Virus record (IMG/VR): IMGVR_UViG_3300048597_000144
Span: 1 to 35,006 of that record
Strand: one strand, 5' to 3'
Source: a virus
DNA: 35,006 nt
This document shows, in pieces, positions 1 to 6,746 of this stretch. Under the pieces are notes generated by a model, which had not been told where the DNA came from, made no database searches, and was given only the letters and a program-made list of their open reading frames with translations. Position 1 is the stretch's first letter, and the number at the start of each line of letters is the position of its first letter. Both the position numbers and the translations under genes were made by a program.

Positions 1-201
1 GCGCCGCTCGGCAGTGACGTGACGAAAGGCCAGGTCATCGCGGTGATGGCCGATGCCTTCGGGCGCCGTACCGAAACGATCACCGCGCCGGTCGCCGGGC
101 GGATTTCAACGAGCTTCACCGACCCGCGCCGCGAGCGCGGCGGCATGATCGTTAGCATCATCCACAATTCGGATGACCCGAAATGTGCGATGGGGTGTTG
201 A
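1..201 (+). CDS. Succinylglutamate desuccinylase/aspartoacylase-type protein, C-terminal fragment
   Basis: This is the last 66 codons of a gene that begins before the window; the frame is open from base 1 to the TGA at 199-201. The visible peptide has the pattern of the C-terminal beta-barrel of the M14-like succinylglutamate desuccinylase/aspartoacylase (AstE/AspA) family: a 'VTKGQVIAVMADAFG' stretch, then 'ITAPVAGRI', then a glycine-rich 'GGMIVSI' strand. In that family the zinc-binding catalytic residues lie further upstream, so activity cannot be judged here. It is probably a host gene flanking the prophage. An internal GTG at 19 is not the likely start, because the homologous fold continues upstream of it. 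The family call rests on a short segment and is moderate. Confidence 0.6.
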   Translation, partial: APLGSDVTKGQVIAVMADAFGRRTETITAPVAGRISTSFTDPRRERGGMIVSIIHNSDDPKCAMGC

Positions 202-268
202 ACAAACGCGCGCTTGTCGATACCGCGAAGCCACGTTGGCGCGGGCAGGCACCGCCGCCAGACCGAAT

Positions 269-343
269 GCCGGATTAGCTCAGCGGTAGAGCAGCGGTTT
301 TGTAAACCGAAGGTCGGGGGTTCAATCCCCTCATCCGGCACCA
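269..343 (+). tRNA. tRNA-Thr (anticodon TGT)
   Basis: A complete cloverleaf can be folded by eye. The acceptor stem is GCCGGAT (269-275) pairing with ATCCGGC (333-339), followed by discriminator A340 and an encoded CCA at 341-343. The D-arm contains AGCGGTAGA, the anticodon loop is TTTGTAA (299-305) with anticodon TGT at 301-303, and the T-arm contains GGTTCAATCCC. The anticodon stem has one mismatch at its base (G294 with A). TGT reads ACA threonine codons. The 3' end points into the phage genes, the usual orientation for a tRNA serving as prophage attachment site, so this is probably attB/attL. That role is inferred, because the second att copy is not in the window. Confidence 0.93.
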
Positions 344-471
344 GCTTTTCCGCCGATTTCTGCGGAATAAGCAGGGCGCGATAGACGCGAAACGCGCGGC
401 AATCTACGGTCAACCCCGGCACATAAGCCGGCACATTATGTTGTCGATTCGTTCGCGGTGGAGCGGCCCTG

Positions 472-924
472 ATGCAAGACCTGTATTTCATCCGATGCGG
501 CGACGAGATGAAGATCGGCAGATCAGGAAACCCGGCGCGGCGCATGGCGACAATGAAGACCGGGAACACGCGGCCTTTGGCCCTCGTCGCAACGCTGCCC
601 GGCATGGGCTGGCAGGAGAAGGTCTGGCATATGGCCTTCTGCAATGATCGCATCGGCGGGGAGTGGTTCACCGTCACGCCGGCTCTCGAACAGGCCATCG
701 CGGCAGCCGTGTCGGGCAACGAGTGGATTGCCACCCTTCCCGCACCGCTGCCTGATGCTCATGACGAATGGAGCGACCTTGCTCCCGACGCCGCGACCTG
801 GCGCAACATGGTCGCCGACTATGAGGAGCGCATGTCGGAGGCAACGTCGGGAAGGGCGAAATTGCTGACGATCAGTTCCGTCACCGGCTTGCCCGCGCCG
901 GCCACCTTCGTTGCCAGCGTGTAG
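472..924 (+). CDS. GIY-YIG nuclease family protein (T5orf172/MUG113-like)
   Basis: A 150-residue protein whose first 75 residues resemble the T5orf172/MUG113 branch of GIY-YIG endonucleases. It has a 'YFI' strand at residues 5-7, 'KIGRS' at 14-18, arginines near 20-24, a mid-domain 'EKVWH' helix (49-53) and 'GEWF' at 63-66, where the conserved metal-binding Glu is expected. The C-terminal half has no recognised domain. A GGAG at 460-463 lies eight bases before the chosen ATG. It is the first gene after the tRNA and the only plus-strand gene on this side. Its last 106 bases overlap, antisense, the end of the adenine methyltransferase gene. Such proteins are common accessory genes of phages; the substrate is unknown. 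It could act on invading DNA or in homing, but nothing here decides that. Confidence 0.7.
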   Translation: MQDLYFIRCGDEMKIGRSGNPARRMATMKTGNTRPLALVATLPGMGWQEKVWHMAFCNDRIGGEWFTVTPALEQAIAAAVSGNEWIATLPAPLPDAHDEWSDLAPDAATWRNMVADYEERMSEATSGRAKLLTISSVTGLPAPATFVASV

Positions 925-1667
925 GTCGTGGGGACATCGGCGATATGGAACCGAGCGAAGGTCTCGCGGGCGCCGGGCGTGGCGTTGATCGAGAACAGGA
1001 ACTTGCCGCTGATGCCGGCGAGCTGATCGGCCAGCGTGGCGAAATCGGCCCGGCTGAAAACGCCCTCGCCATAGTCCGTCTCGTTCCCCCAATAGGGCGG
1101 GTCGAGATAGAACAGCGTCGCCGGTTTGTCGTAGCGCGCGATGAATTCGGCATAGGGCAGCCGCTCGATGGTCACCCCGGCCAGGCGCTCGTGCAGATCG
1201 GCGAGCATGGGCTCCAGCTTCGTCACGTCGAATCGGGCGGGCGTCCGCGCGTCGACGCCGAAGTTGCGGCCATGTACCTTGCCGCCGAACGCCAGGCGCT
1301 GGAGGTAAAGGAAGCGGGCGGCGCGTTGCAGATCGGTCAGCGTGTCGGGCGGGACGGCCATCAGGCGGTCGAACTCGGCACGGCTCGCGAGACGCCAGCG
1401 CAGCATGTCGATGAAATAGGGATAGTGTTCCTGCAGGACGCGGAACAGGGTCACCACATCGGCGGAGATATCGTTGATCTTCTCGGCCTTGGCGCGGCGC
1501 TTTCGCCGGAGGAAGATGCCGCCCATGCCGATGAACGGCTCGGCATAGGTTTCGTGGGGCGTGGCATCGATGATGCGGCATAGCCGCTGCGCGAGGTTGC
1601 GCTTGCCGCCGACATAGGCGGCGACGGGTGCGACAGTGACGCCGTCGATTCGGGATAGAGACTCCAT
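819..1667 (-). CDS. DNA adenine methyltransferase, D12 class (Dam-like)
   Basis: Predicted 282-residue N6-adenine DNA methyltransferase that transfers a methyl group from S-adenosylmethionine to adenine in DNA. The D12/Dam motif order is visible: 'YVGGKR' at 18-23 (SAM-binding N-terminus), 'FIGMGG' at 45-50 (motif I) and the catalytic 'DPPY' at 189-192 (motif IV). The middle part (about 75-180) would carry target recognition. The frame is open further upstream, but the ATG at 1667 places the protein N-terminus just before the family's first motif and is preceded by AGG at a usable distance. It lies beyond the lysis genes, 143 bases downstream of Rz1, at the late end of the prophage and converging with the GIY-YIG gene. 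No cognate restriction gene is adjacent, so it is probably an orphan methylase that protects phage DNA or changes host gene expression. Confidence 0.85.
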   Translation of the reverse strand: MESLSRIDGVTVAPVAAYVGGKRNLAQRLCRIIDATPHETYAEPFIGMGGIFLRRKRRAKAEKINDISADVVTLFRVLQEHYPYFIDMLRWRLASRAEFDRLMAVPPDTLTDLQRAARFLYLQRLAFGGKVHGRNFGVDARTPARFDVTKLEPMLADLHERLAGVTIERLPYAEFIARYDKPATLFYLDPPYWGNETDYGEGVFSRADFATLADQLAGISGKFLFSINATPGARETFARFHIADVPTTYTLATKVAGAGKPVTELIVSNFALPDVASDMRSS

Positions 1668-1719
1668 GGCTGTTACCTGACATAGCGCCCCCGCCGGTGC
1701 GCCCGGTGCGGGGACTGAA

Positions 1720-1735
1720 GGCTGCGCGCGCAGCC
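1720..1735. other. Perfect 16-bp palindrome between Rz1 and the methyltransferase gene
   Basis: GGCTGCGC followed directly by GCGCAGCC forms a perfect inverted repeat in the 143-base gap between the end of Rz1 and the start of the methyltransferase gene. Transcribed leftward it could fold into a GC-rich hairpin at the end of the lysis cassette, but no run of T follows, so it is not a convincing intrinsic terminator. It could equally be a protein-binding site for the methyltransferase promoter. The rest of the gap shows no gene. Confidence 0.4.
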
Positions 1736-1810
1736 CAAGGTGCGGGTGACCGCCCGCGGTTCGAGGTGTGTCCAGCACCCCGGCCCCCCGCTTTCACACG
1801 AGAGGGAATT

Positions 1811-2065
1811 CTATTTCGGCCAGCCGGCCACCAGCGCGCGCCGCCGGCGCTCGCAATCGGCGATGGCTGCGCCCCGTTCGATCAGCGCCCGGTCGACCGC
1901 TGCACTGTCACCCCCGGCCAGCGGCGGGATGGTGCAAGCGACCAAGCCCTCAGCGGGTGGCGCCGGCAGCGGCAAGGGCGGCACGATCGGCTGCCGCGAT
2001 GGCCCGCAGGCGGACAGGATCGAGGCAAGCCCGGCGAGCAGCAGGGCGGGTCTGGTAATAGGCAT
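1811..2065 (-). CDS. Rz1: Rz1-like outer-membrane spanin lipoprotein (o-spanin)
   Basis: A small proline-rich lipoprotein of 84 residues. It starts with a hydrophobic signal peptide ending in a lipobox, 'LSAC', so the mature protein would begin at Cys18 and be anchored in the outer membrane. A proline-rich linker follows (about residues 25-37), as in lambda Rz1. It pairs with the inner-membrane spanin Rz to fuse the two membranes in the last step of lysis. Its ATG at 2065 lies inside the Rz gene in another reading frame, preceded by AAAGGA about six bases upstream. The two genes overlap by 116 bases and Rz1 extends 139 bases past the Rz stop. This overlapping layout, the lipobox and the position after the endolysin make the call secure despite low sequence conservation in the family. 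Confidence 0.85.
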   Translation of the reverse strand: MPITRPALLLAGLASILSACGPSRQPIVPPLPLPAPPAEGLVACTIPPLAGGDSAAVDRALIERGAAIADCERRRRALVAGWPK

Positions 2066-2351
2066 CGGCGTCCTTTCGGGTTTCGGCGGCAAGGGCGTCC
2101 AGGGCGACGCTCGCGGCCTTGGCGGCGGTCTCTGCCCCGGCGACGGCTTGCGCGCGCTGAGCGGCCTCGCTGGCTGCCACAGCGCGCAACCGAGTGGCTT
2201 CCTTCTCCCACGCGCCGCGCTCGTGGCTGACGCCCCGGTCATAGGCCCGGTCGTTGATCGTCCAGGCGCACAAGGCCAGCGCCGCGATGACGGCACCTAT
2301 GACATAGGGAAGCGCCGGGCCGAGCGCCCATGCGACTGCGGTCTTGATCAT
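1950..2351 (-). CDS. Rz: Rz-like inner-membrane spanin (i-spanin)
   Basis: A 133-residue protein with one N-terminal transmembrane segment (about residues 10-28, 'LPYVIGAVIAALALCAW') and a long alanine- and charge-rich helical periplasmic part likely to form a coiled coil, the standard build of an i-spanin. It would span the periplasm and bind the Rz1 lipoprotein to disrupt the outer membrane after peptidoglycan is cut. The start at 2351 overlaps the stop of the upstream two-helix membrane gene (ATGA at 2348-2351), which indicates translational coupling. Rz1 begins within its 3' third. The ORF is open further upstream, but that part is simply the other frame of the preceding gene. Confidence 0.82.
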   Translation of the reverse strand: MIKTAVAWALGPALPYVIGAVIAALALCAWTINDRAYDRGVSHERGAWEKEATRLRAVAASEAAQRAQAVAGAETAAKAASVALDALAAETRKDADAYYQTRPAARRACLDPVRLRAIAAADRAALAAAGATR

Positions 2352-2593
2352 TCCACCGGCTCCGTTGGTCGCGCCACACGCATCGCCGCCCCGAGCGCGG
2401 CCAGGATCAAGCCGGCGCCGGTGCCGTACTCGGTCGGCGAGAACTTCTCCCAATTCGCTCCGGCCAGCCAGACGAACTGCACCGCCACAGCGAGGCCGGT
2501 GACCCGGATAATGTCGCTCGTCTGATTATCGCGGGCTGTCGTGATCTCGCGGACGAACCGGGCAAAGCTGTCCCAAGCGCGGCGGAGCATCAT
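2348..2593 (-). CDS. Small two-helix membrane protein, candidate holin
   Basis: An 81-residue protein with an N-terminal amphipathic, charged stretch and two probable membrane helices (about residues 30-46 and 57-73). It sits between the endolysin and Rz genes, coupled to both by ATGA overlaps (2590-2593 and 2348-2351). Position, size and two hydrophobic segments fit a class II holin or another lysis membrane protein. No specific holin family is recognised, and two other small membrane proteins of the same cassette (3102-3212 and 3209-3451) compete for the holin role. Confidence 0.6.
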   Translation of the reverse strand: MMLRRAWDSFARFVREITTARDNQTSDIIRVTGLAVAVQFVWLAGANWEKFSPTEYGTGAGLILAALGAAMRVARPTEPVE

Positions 2594-3102
2594 GCCTCAC
2601 CCGTCGTGGCAACGCCCGGCCCCGCAGCCCATGCCACTGGCGAGGCAAGCCCGATGCCGGCCGGCCAGCGCAGCGCGACGAGACGCGCCCGGCCGAACCG
2701 GCGGATGTTGACGGCGTCGCCCTGATTGCCGCCGAGGATATCGAGGTCACCGTTGGGATGGGCGCCGACGACAAAGCCGACGTGCCCGCCGCCCTCGCGG
2801 CCGAACACGGCGATGGCACCCAAGGGCGGGCGGGTTGCGGTGGTGCTGAGCGCGATGCCCCAGCTCGCCCACGCCTTGGCGCGGACGCCGACAAAGCCGC
2901 GCGGCGGGGTCATGCCGATCGCGGCAAAGCAGTCGGCGACGAACAGGCCGCACCACGGCACGCTGTCGGCGGCATAGGTGATGCCCAGCCACCGGGCAGC
3001 TCGCTTCGCCATGGCCATGACGCGGGGCTCGTTGCGCGGGCCGGGCGCCTCGCGGACGCCGATCTGCGAGCGGGCGACGGTCAGCCAGGTGGGTTCGCTC
3101 AT
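2590..3102 (-). CDS. Endolysin, TIGR02594/CHAP-like cysteine peptidase
   Basis: A 170-residue single-domain peptidoglycan hydrolase of the TIGR02594 type, related to NlpC/P60 and CHAP cysteine amidases. The family pattern is clear: 'PWCGLFVADC' holds the catalytic cysteine (C51), 'GGHVGFVVG' holds the catalytic histidine (H107), and 'GGNQGDAVNI' (about 124-133) supplies the third active-site region. There is no signal peptide, so it should accumulate in the cytoplasm and need a holin for release. It lies in the middle of the lysis cassette and is coupled to the upstream 36-residue membrane gene (TGATG at 3100-3104) and to the downstream candidate holin (ATGA). Confidence 0.88.
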   Translation of the reverse strand: MSEPTWLTVARSQIGVREAPGPRNEPRVMAMAKRAARWLGITYAADSVPWCGLFVADCFAAIGMTPPRGFVGVRAKAWASWGIALSTTATRPPLGAIAVFGREGGGHVGFVVGAHPNGDLDILGGNQGDAVNIRRFGRARLVALRWPAGIGLASPVAWAAGPGVATTGEA

Positions 3103-3212
3103 CAGCGTTCCTCGTCGTCATGGCCCTCGGGCCAGTTGCGGATTGCCCAGCACAGCAGGGCGACGCTGCCGAGCAGCAGCACGATCAGGGTGAGTGCGAC
3201 GGGCGCGTTCAT
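3102..3212 (-). CDS. 36-residue single-pass membrane protein of the lysis cassette
   Basis: A very short gene. The peptide starts 'MNAPVALTLIVLLLGSVALLCWAIRNW' and ends in a charged tail, so nearly the whole chain is one membrane helix with N-out/C-in polarity by the positive-inside rule. Its ATG at 3212 overlaps the stop of the upstream gene (ATGA at 3209-3212), and its stop overlaps the endolysin start (TGATG). Coupling on both sides supports it as a real gene. It may be a holin partner, an antiholin or a pinholin-like peptide. No family is recognised. Confidence 0.6.
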   Translation of the reverse strand: MNAPVALTLIVLLLGSVALLCWAIRNWPEGHDDEER

Positions 3213-3451
3213 TTGGCGGGCCAGTTCGTCACCAGCGCCCATATCCCGCCGATGCTGGCGCCGACGCCGGCCATCCATTTGACGACGACGAGGAGCGTGC
3301 TCGCCGCCTTCCACATATCGACGAGCGCCTTGACCTCGGCCCGCACCGTGGCCAGGTCCTCTTTCATGTCGGAGATATCGCGCCGCATCAGGGCGCGCTC
3401 CTCCTGAGCGTCGGCGTCCCGCTGTGCCGACGTGCTGTGATTTGGTGCCAT
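3209..3451 (-). CDS. Coiled-coil plus membrane-helix protein, possible holin (XhlA-like build)
   Basis: An 80-residue protein. Residues 10-48 are a charged amphipathic helix ('SDMKEDLATVRAEVKALVDMW') and residues about 52-74 form a membrane segment. The architecture of a cytoplasmic coiled coil followed by a C-terminal membrane helix is that of XhlA-type lysis accessory proteins and some holins, but sequence similarity is not strong enough to assign it to either. It is the first gene of the lysis cassette, directly after DUF2793. Its end is coupled to the 36-residue membrane gene by ATGA. Confidence 0.55.
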   Translation of the reverse strand: MAPNHSTSAQRDADAQEERALMRRDISDMKEDLATVRAEVKALVDMWKAASTLLVVVKWMAGVGASIGGIWALVTNWPAK

Positions 3452-3465
3452 GCTGTCCCCCGGTT

Positions 3466-4071
3466 TCAGGCGCGCGTCACGACGCCGGCATTGACCCAGA
3501 GGCGGTTGCTGCCGGCGCCGGGATTGGTGGTCGGGAGGCCAGGCGCAATCACCCGGCCGTCGCTATCGATCGAGAAGACATCGACCCCGCCGCTGTCGCG
3601 GATGACCACGCTCGATGCGCCGGCCGCGTCGTACAGATCGATGATGATGCGGTTGTCGCTCGCCAGCTTGCCGGCGCGGATGCGATAGGCGCCGTCCTCG
3701 GACCGGATGCCGACATAGCCGCTGTCGCTGGCCAGCCACACCGCGATGACCCATGCGCTGCCATCGAACCGCAGCATCCGGTCGTTGAAGTTGTCCCACA
3801 CCGCGAAGCCTTCGCGCGGGATGGCGAAGCGCCAGCCACCGCCCGTCCAGGTGGCGAGCTGCCCGGCCTTGCCCACCCATGCGCCGGTCGCGCCGGTGGC
3901 GACGAGATAGGTGTCCCCAAGGGCCGGCGAGCCCGGCGGCGCCGTCGTCGTCGGGTTGATGATGGCGGGCATCACCAGCGCATCGAGCGCGGTCAGCGCC
4001 TCGTTGTGGGTGACGGCCTTTTGCGCCTGCGTTTCGGACAGCGTCGGCAATGCCAGGCGCGGAGTCGGCAT
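3466..4071 (-). CDS. DUF2793 domain tail-associated protein
   Basis: A 201-residue protein. Its first 105 residues match the DUF2793 pattern: 'LALPTLSETQAQKAVTHNEAL' style N-terminus, 'LDALV', then 'PGSPALGDTYLVATGATGAWVGKAGQLATWTGGGW' split over residues 45-81. The C-terminal half is beta-rich with short repeats of the kind seen in fibre or receptor-binding tips. DUF2793 proteins are typically found immediately downstream of GTA-like tail hub genes in alphaproteobacterial phages, as here, after the 751-residue hub gene with a 12-base gap. It is probably an exposed tail-tip component; its exact role is not known. Confidence 0.82.
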   Translation of the reverse strand: MPTPRLALPTLSETQAQKAVTHNEALTALDALVMPAIINPTTTAPPGSPALGDTYLVATGATGAWVGKAGQLATWTGGGWRFAIPREGFAVWDNFNDRMLRFDGSAWVIAVWLASDSGYVGIRSEDGAYRIRAGKLASDNRIIIDLYDAAGASSVVIRDSGGVDVFSIDSDGRVIAPGLPTTNPGAGSNRLWVNAGVVTRA

Positions 4072-4083
4072 GGTGGTCTCTCC

Positions 4084-6339
4084 TTAAAGGGTAGCGCCGG
4101 CCTGCAAGCCGCGGCCGATGCGGGCGCTCATCTGGTAGATGCGGATCGCGATGCTCGCCTGTGCCGAGCCGAAGTCTGCGACCTGTTCGGTGGCGAGATA
4201 GGTTGCGGCCGGCGTGGTGCTGGCGATGGTGCGGACCACCGTGCCGCCGTTCATGATGTCGACCTGATAGGACTCGGCGTCCTCGCCCACCGGCGCATCG
4301 ACGTTGTCGCGCCAGCTGGCATCGAGCCGCGTCCGTCGTACCCAGCTGATGGCCAGGTCACCGCCGCCGTTGCGGGTGCCGGCGAGCAGCACCGGGGCCA
4401 GCGGTTGCAGCGAGCGGCCGGCATCGGTGAACGGGAAGGCAACCGCTGCCGCAACCTCGGTGCCGATCGAGACGGCTTTCCAGCTGCGCGGCACCCCGAT
4501 ATCGGCCAGCGTCTGCGGCGTGCGGACAATGCCCGCGCCGCTCAGCAGCACGAACCGCACGCCGGCAGCCGCAGCGGAAATCCGCTCCTCGGTGCCCTTG
4601 CGTCCCCGAAGGAAGCCGCTCAGCTGATAGGTCTGCGGCGCGGTCAGGGTGGCGGTGCGGAACTGGACCACCTCGTCACCGATCAGCGCCGCATTGGCGC
4701 CATTCAGCACATCGTCCGTGGTGACGCTCGACAGCGTGTCGTCGGCGCGCAGCAGCGCCACCGTGACGACGCTGCGCTCGTCCCAAAGCTCGGGGTCCGC
4801 ATTCGCCACCAGCGCGGTCGAGGCGGTGCCCAGCGTGGCAATCTCGGCGAGTTCCTGAAAGCGGTCGTAGTTGACGCCGCCATCGGTCGAGCGGAAAAGC
4901 GACGCCCCGATGTAGCCGGCCTGAAACCCTGCTGCCGCTGCATAGAAGCCGGGGCCGTCGTCGGCATCGCGCAGCAGCGGGATATCCATCAGCGCATAGT
5001 TGGCGACGCCGGGCAGCTGCACCTCCTGCGGCGGCACCGGGGTGATAGCCGCCGCCGCCGACGAGGGCACCGTCGCCACGCCATCGGCCTCGCATTCCAG
5101 CTCGACGGTCTGCGGGAAGCGCAGCGTCTTGCGGACGATTCGCGCCGCCCGCACCTTGCCGTTGTCGAGCGGCAGCAGCGGCTTCGATCCCGGCTCCAGC
5201 GTCATCCACCGCAGCGGCAGCGAAACCGTGAAGCGGGTGCGCCGGCTCCATGCCGTGGCCAGCGAGCGTTCGGCGAGCAGCTTGGCATCGGCGGCGTCCA
5301 TCACCAGCGGCATTTCCAGCGTCGTCGATGCGGTGGCGGCGCCAGTCTGCCGGCGGGCGCGCTGGCTGTTGGTCTGGTAATCGCGCGCCGGGTCGGAATG
5401 GCTGACGACGATCTCGCGCGGCAGCTCGGCCGGGCCGGTGCGCGCCGCTTCATAGACGTTCGGCCGTTCGGTGCCGGTCAGATGCGCGGCCAGACTGCCC
5501 GCCTTGATGTTCGCCACCGGGGCGCCATCGCTCGGGCCAAAGCGCAGCAGCCCGCGGTCCTCGACGGCATCGAACAGGAACGCCTCGCGCAGCGGCTGCA
5601 AGGCATCGCGGGCGCTGCTCTGCCGGCCGATCGCAAAGCCACGCACGTTGAACTCGGCGCAATCGGCGGCGTCGACATCGGCGAGGCCCGAGACGGCGCA
5701 CAGATCCGTGATGATCGTCTCGACGGTGCAGGCGTCTTGCGCGATGACCTCGAACTGGAGAAAGGGCAGCCGGTTGCCGAAGTCCGCCAGCTGCAAATTC
5801 TCGATGACGACATAGGCCATGCCGCGATGGGCCGGCGTGTTCGCCACCCCCACCGCCGCCTGGATAAGGCTGTCGGGCAGCTGCGTCTCGGTGCCGGTGT
5901 AGATGCGGACGGCGGTCGCTTGCTTCTGCGTGCCATCGGCCTCGCGGAATATCTTGCTGTCAGCCCAGATGCGGCCGACGCCGCTGATCGGGCCGGCACA
6001 CAGCGCCAGTGCCACATCGACGGCATAGGTGTAGCTGGTGGTCGAGGTCTTGGCGCCGCCGGTGCCCTTGCCGCCGGAGCGCTCCGTGGTCTTGGTCTCG
6101 CGCAGCCCGCTTGACCAGATGACGTTGCCGGCAATGCGGTTCTCGGGACCATAGAGCCGGGGCACGGCGCTGCCATAGGTCGAGGTCTGCACGCTGAGGT
6201 CCGACAGGCGCGGGCCTTCGGTGCGGATAGTGGGCGTGAACAGCGCGTTGTCGATCAGGCTGCCAGCGGCGGCACCGATCAATCCGCCGATCGGCCCGCC
6301 GAAGATGCGGCCCACGGTGCCAAGGACAAGCGATGCCAT
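4084..6339 (-). CDS. GTA-type tail tip 'megatron' (Rcc01698-like) without the TIM barrel
   Basis: A 751-residue homologue of the large tail-tip protein of the Rhodobacter gene transfer agent. The N-terminus is a glycine-rich hydrophobic segment ('GGPIGGLIGAAAGSLID', about 11-27). Next comes the conserved 'YGPENRIAGNVIWSSGL' and 'TSYTYAVDVALALCAGPI' region (about 60-125), then a phage-tail hub domain (about 200-420) and beta-sandwich domains. The GTA protein is about 1,300 residues and carries a TIM-barrel-like insertion. Here the chain passes from the N-terminal block ('GNRLPFLQFEV') straight into the hub domain, so that insertion appears to be missing. The ATG at 6339 overlaps the NlpC/P60 stop (TGATG). 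It would form the tail spike or central hub that contacts and penetrates the cell envelope. Confidence 0.83.
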   Translation of the reverse strand: MASLVLGTVGRIFGGPIGGLIGAAAGSLIDNALFTPTIRTEGPRLSDLSVQTSTYGSAVPRLYGPENRIAGNVIWSSGLRETKTTERSGGKGTGGAKTSTTSYTYAVDVALALCAGPISGVGRIWADSKIFREADGTQKQATAVRIYTGTETQLPDSLIQAAVGVANTPAHRGMAYVVIENLQLADFGNRLPFLQFEVIAQDACTVETIITDLCAVSGLADVDAADCAEFNVRGFAIGRQSSARDALQPLREAFLFDAVEDRGLLRFGPSDGAPVANIKAGSLAAHLTGTERPNVYEAARTGPAELPREIVVSHSDPARDYQTNSQRARRQTGAATASTTLEMPLVMDAADAKLLAERSLATAWSRRTRFTVSLPLRWMTLEPGSKPLLPLDNGKVRAARIVRKTLRFPQTVELECEADGVATVPSSAAAAITPVPPQEVQLPGVANYALMDIPLLRDADDGPGFYAAAAGFQAGYIGASLFRSTDGGVNYDRFQELAEIATLGTASTALVANADPELWDERSVVTVALLRADDTLSSVTTDDVLNGANAALIGDEVVQFRTATLTAPQTYQLSGFLRGRKGTEERISAAAAGVRFVLLSGAGIVRTPQTLADIGVPRSWKAVSIGTEVAAAVAFPFTDAGRSLQPLAPVLLAGTRNGGGDLAISWVRRTRLDASWRDNVDAPVGEDAESYQVDIMNGGTVVRTIASTTPAATYLATEQVADFGSAQASIAIRIYQMSARIGRGLQAGATL

Positions 6340-6746
6340 CAGACGGTCTCCGGCAAGCGCCAGGCGCCGATGATGCGGTCGCGCCATGTCTCATCGAGGC
6401 CGTGCTCGACGACGCGGCGCGCGGCGGCATGGGCGTGGATCATGCCGATATCGGTGGCGATGCCGACATGGCGCGCACGCGGCCCGCTGATGGCGAACAG
6501 CAGCACGTCGCCCGGCTGCCATTCCTCGACCTGCTCGCAGTGCAGGTGCAGGCTTTCGAGCAAGATATCGGCCTCGGGCTCGCGGCCATAATCGGTGCGG
6601 TCCTCGACGGCGAGGCCAAGCTCCAGCGCGACGCCGACGACAAGCCCGATGCAGTCGACGCCGACATGCTTCACTCGGCCTTGGTGGTGCCAGGGCGTGC
6701 CGAGCCAGCCGCGCGCCGCAGCCATGATGGCATCAGGACTTGGCAT
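6339..6746 (-). CDS. NlpC/P60 family tail-tip peptidase
   Basis: A 135-residue cysteine peptidase of the NlpC/P60 superfamily, matching the 'phage cell wall peptidase' of GTA-like tails (g14). The catalytic cysteine is C32 in 'GVDCIGLV', the histidine is H93 in 'RHVGIATD', and a second polar residue follows at H104. 'WQPGDVLLF' (76-84) is the strand that precedes the histidine in this fold. It is expected to be a virion component that opens peptidoglycan during DNA entry, unlike the separate endolysin at 2590-3102. It sits between the hub and megatron genes in the same order as in GTAs, with its start overlapping the hub gene by 14 bases. Confidence 0.87.
   Translation of the reverse strand: MPSPDAIMAAARGWLGTPWHHQGRVKHVGVDCIGLVVGVALELGLAVEDRTDYGREPEADILLESLHLHCEQVEEWQPGDVLLFAISGPRARHVGIATDIGMIHAHAAARRVVEHGLDETWRDRIIGAWRLPETV

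Noticed and set aside
333-436. Short repeat CCGGCAC at the tRNA end and again near 428-436 as attachment core
   Set aside because: Seven bases are too few to separate from chance in GC-rich DNA; the partner site should lie at the far prophage end.
1720-1735. Terminator of the late operon
   Set aside because: The palindrome is perfect but is not followed by a T tract on either strand, so it is listed only as a palindrome.
3424-6114. An 896-codon plus-strand open frame opposite the tail tip genes, and similar long plus-strand frames at 6595-8289, 8410-9768 and 9989-12022
   Set aside because: They are antisense shadows of well-supported minus-strand tail genes. In high-GC DNA the third-position bias keeps the antisense frame free of stops; their translations are Arg/Gly/Ala-rich without domains.
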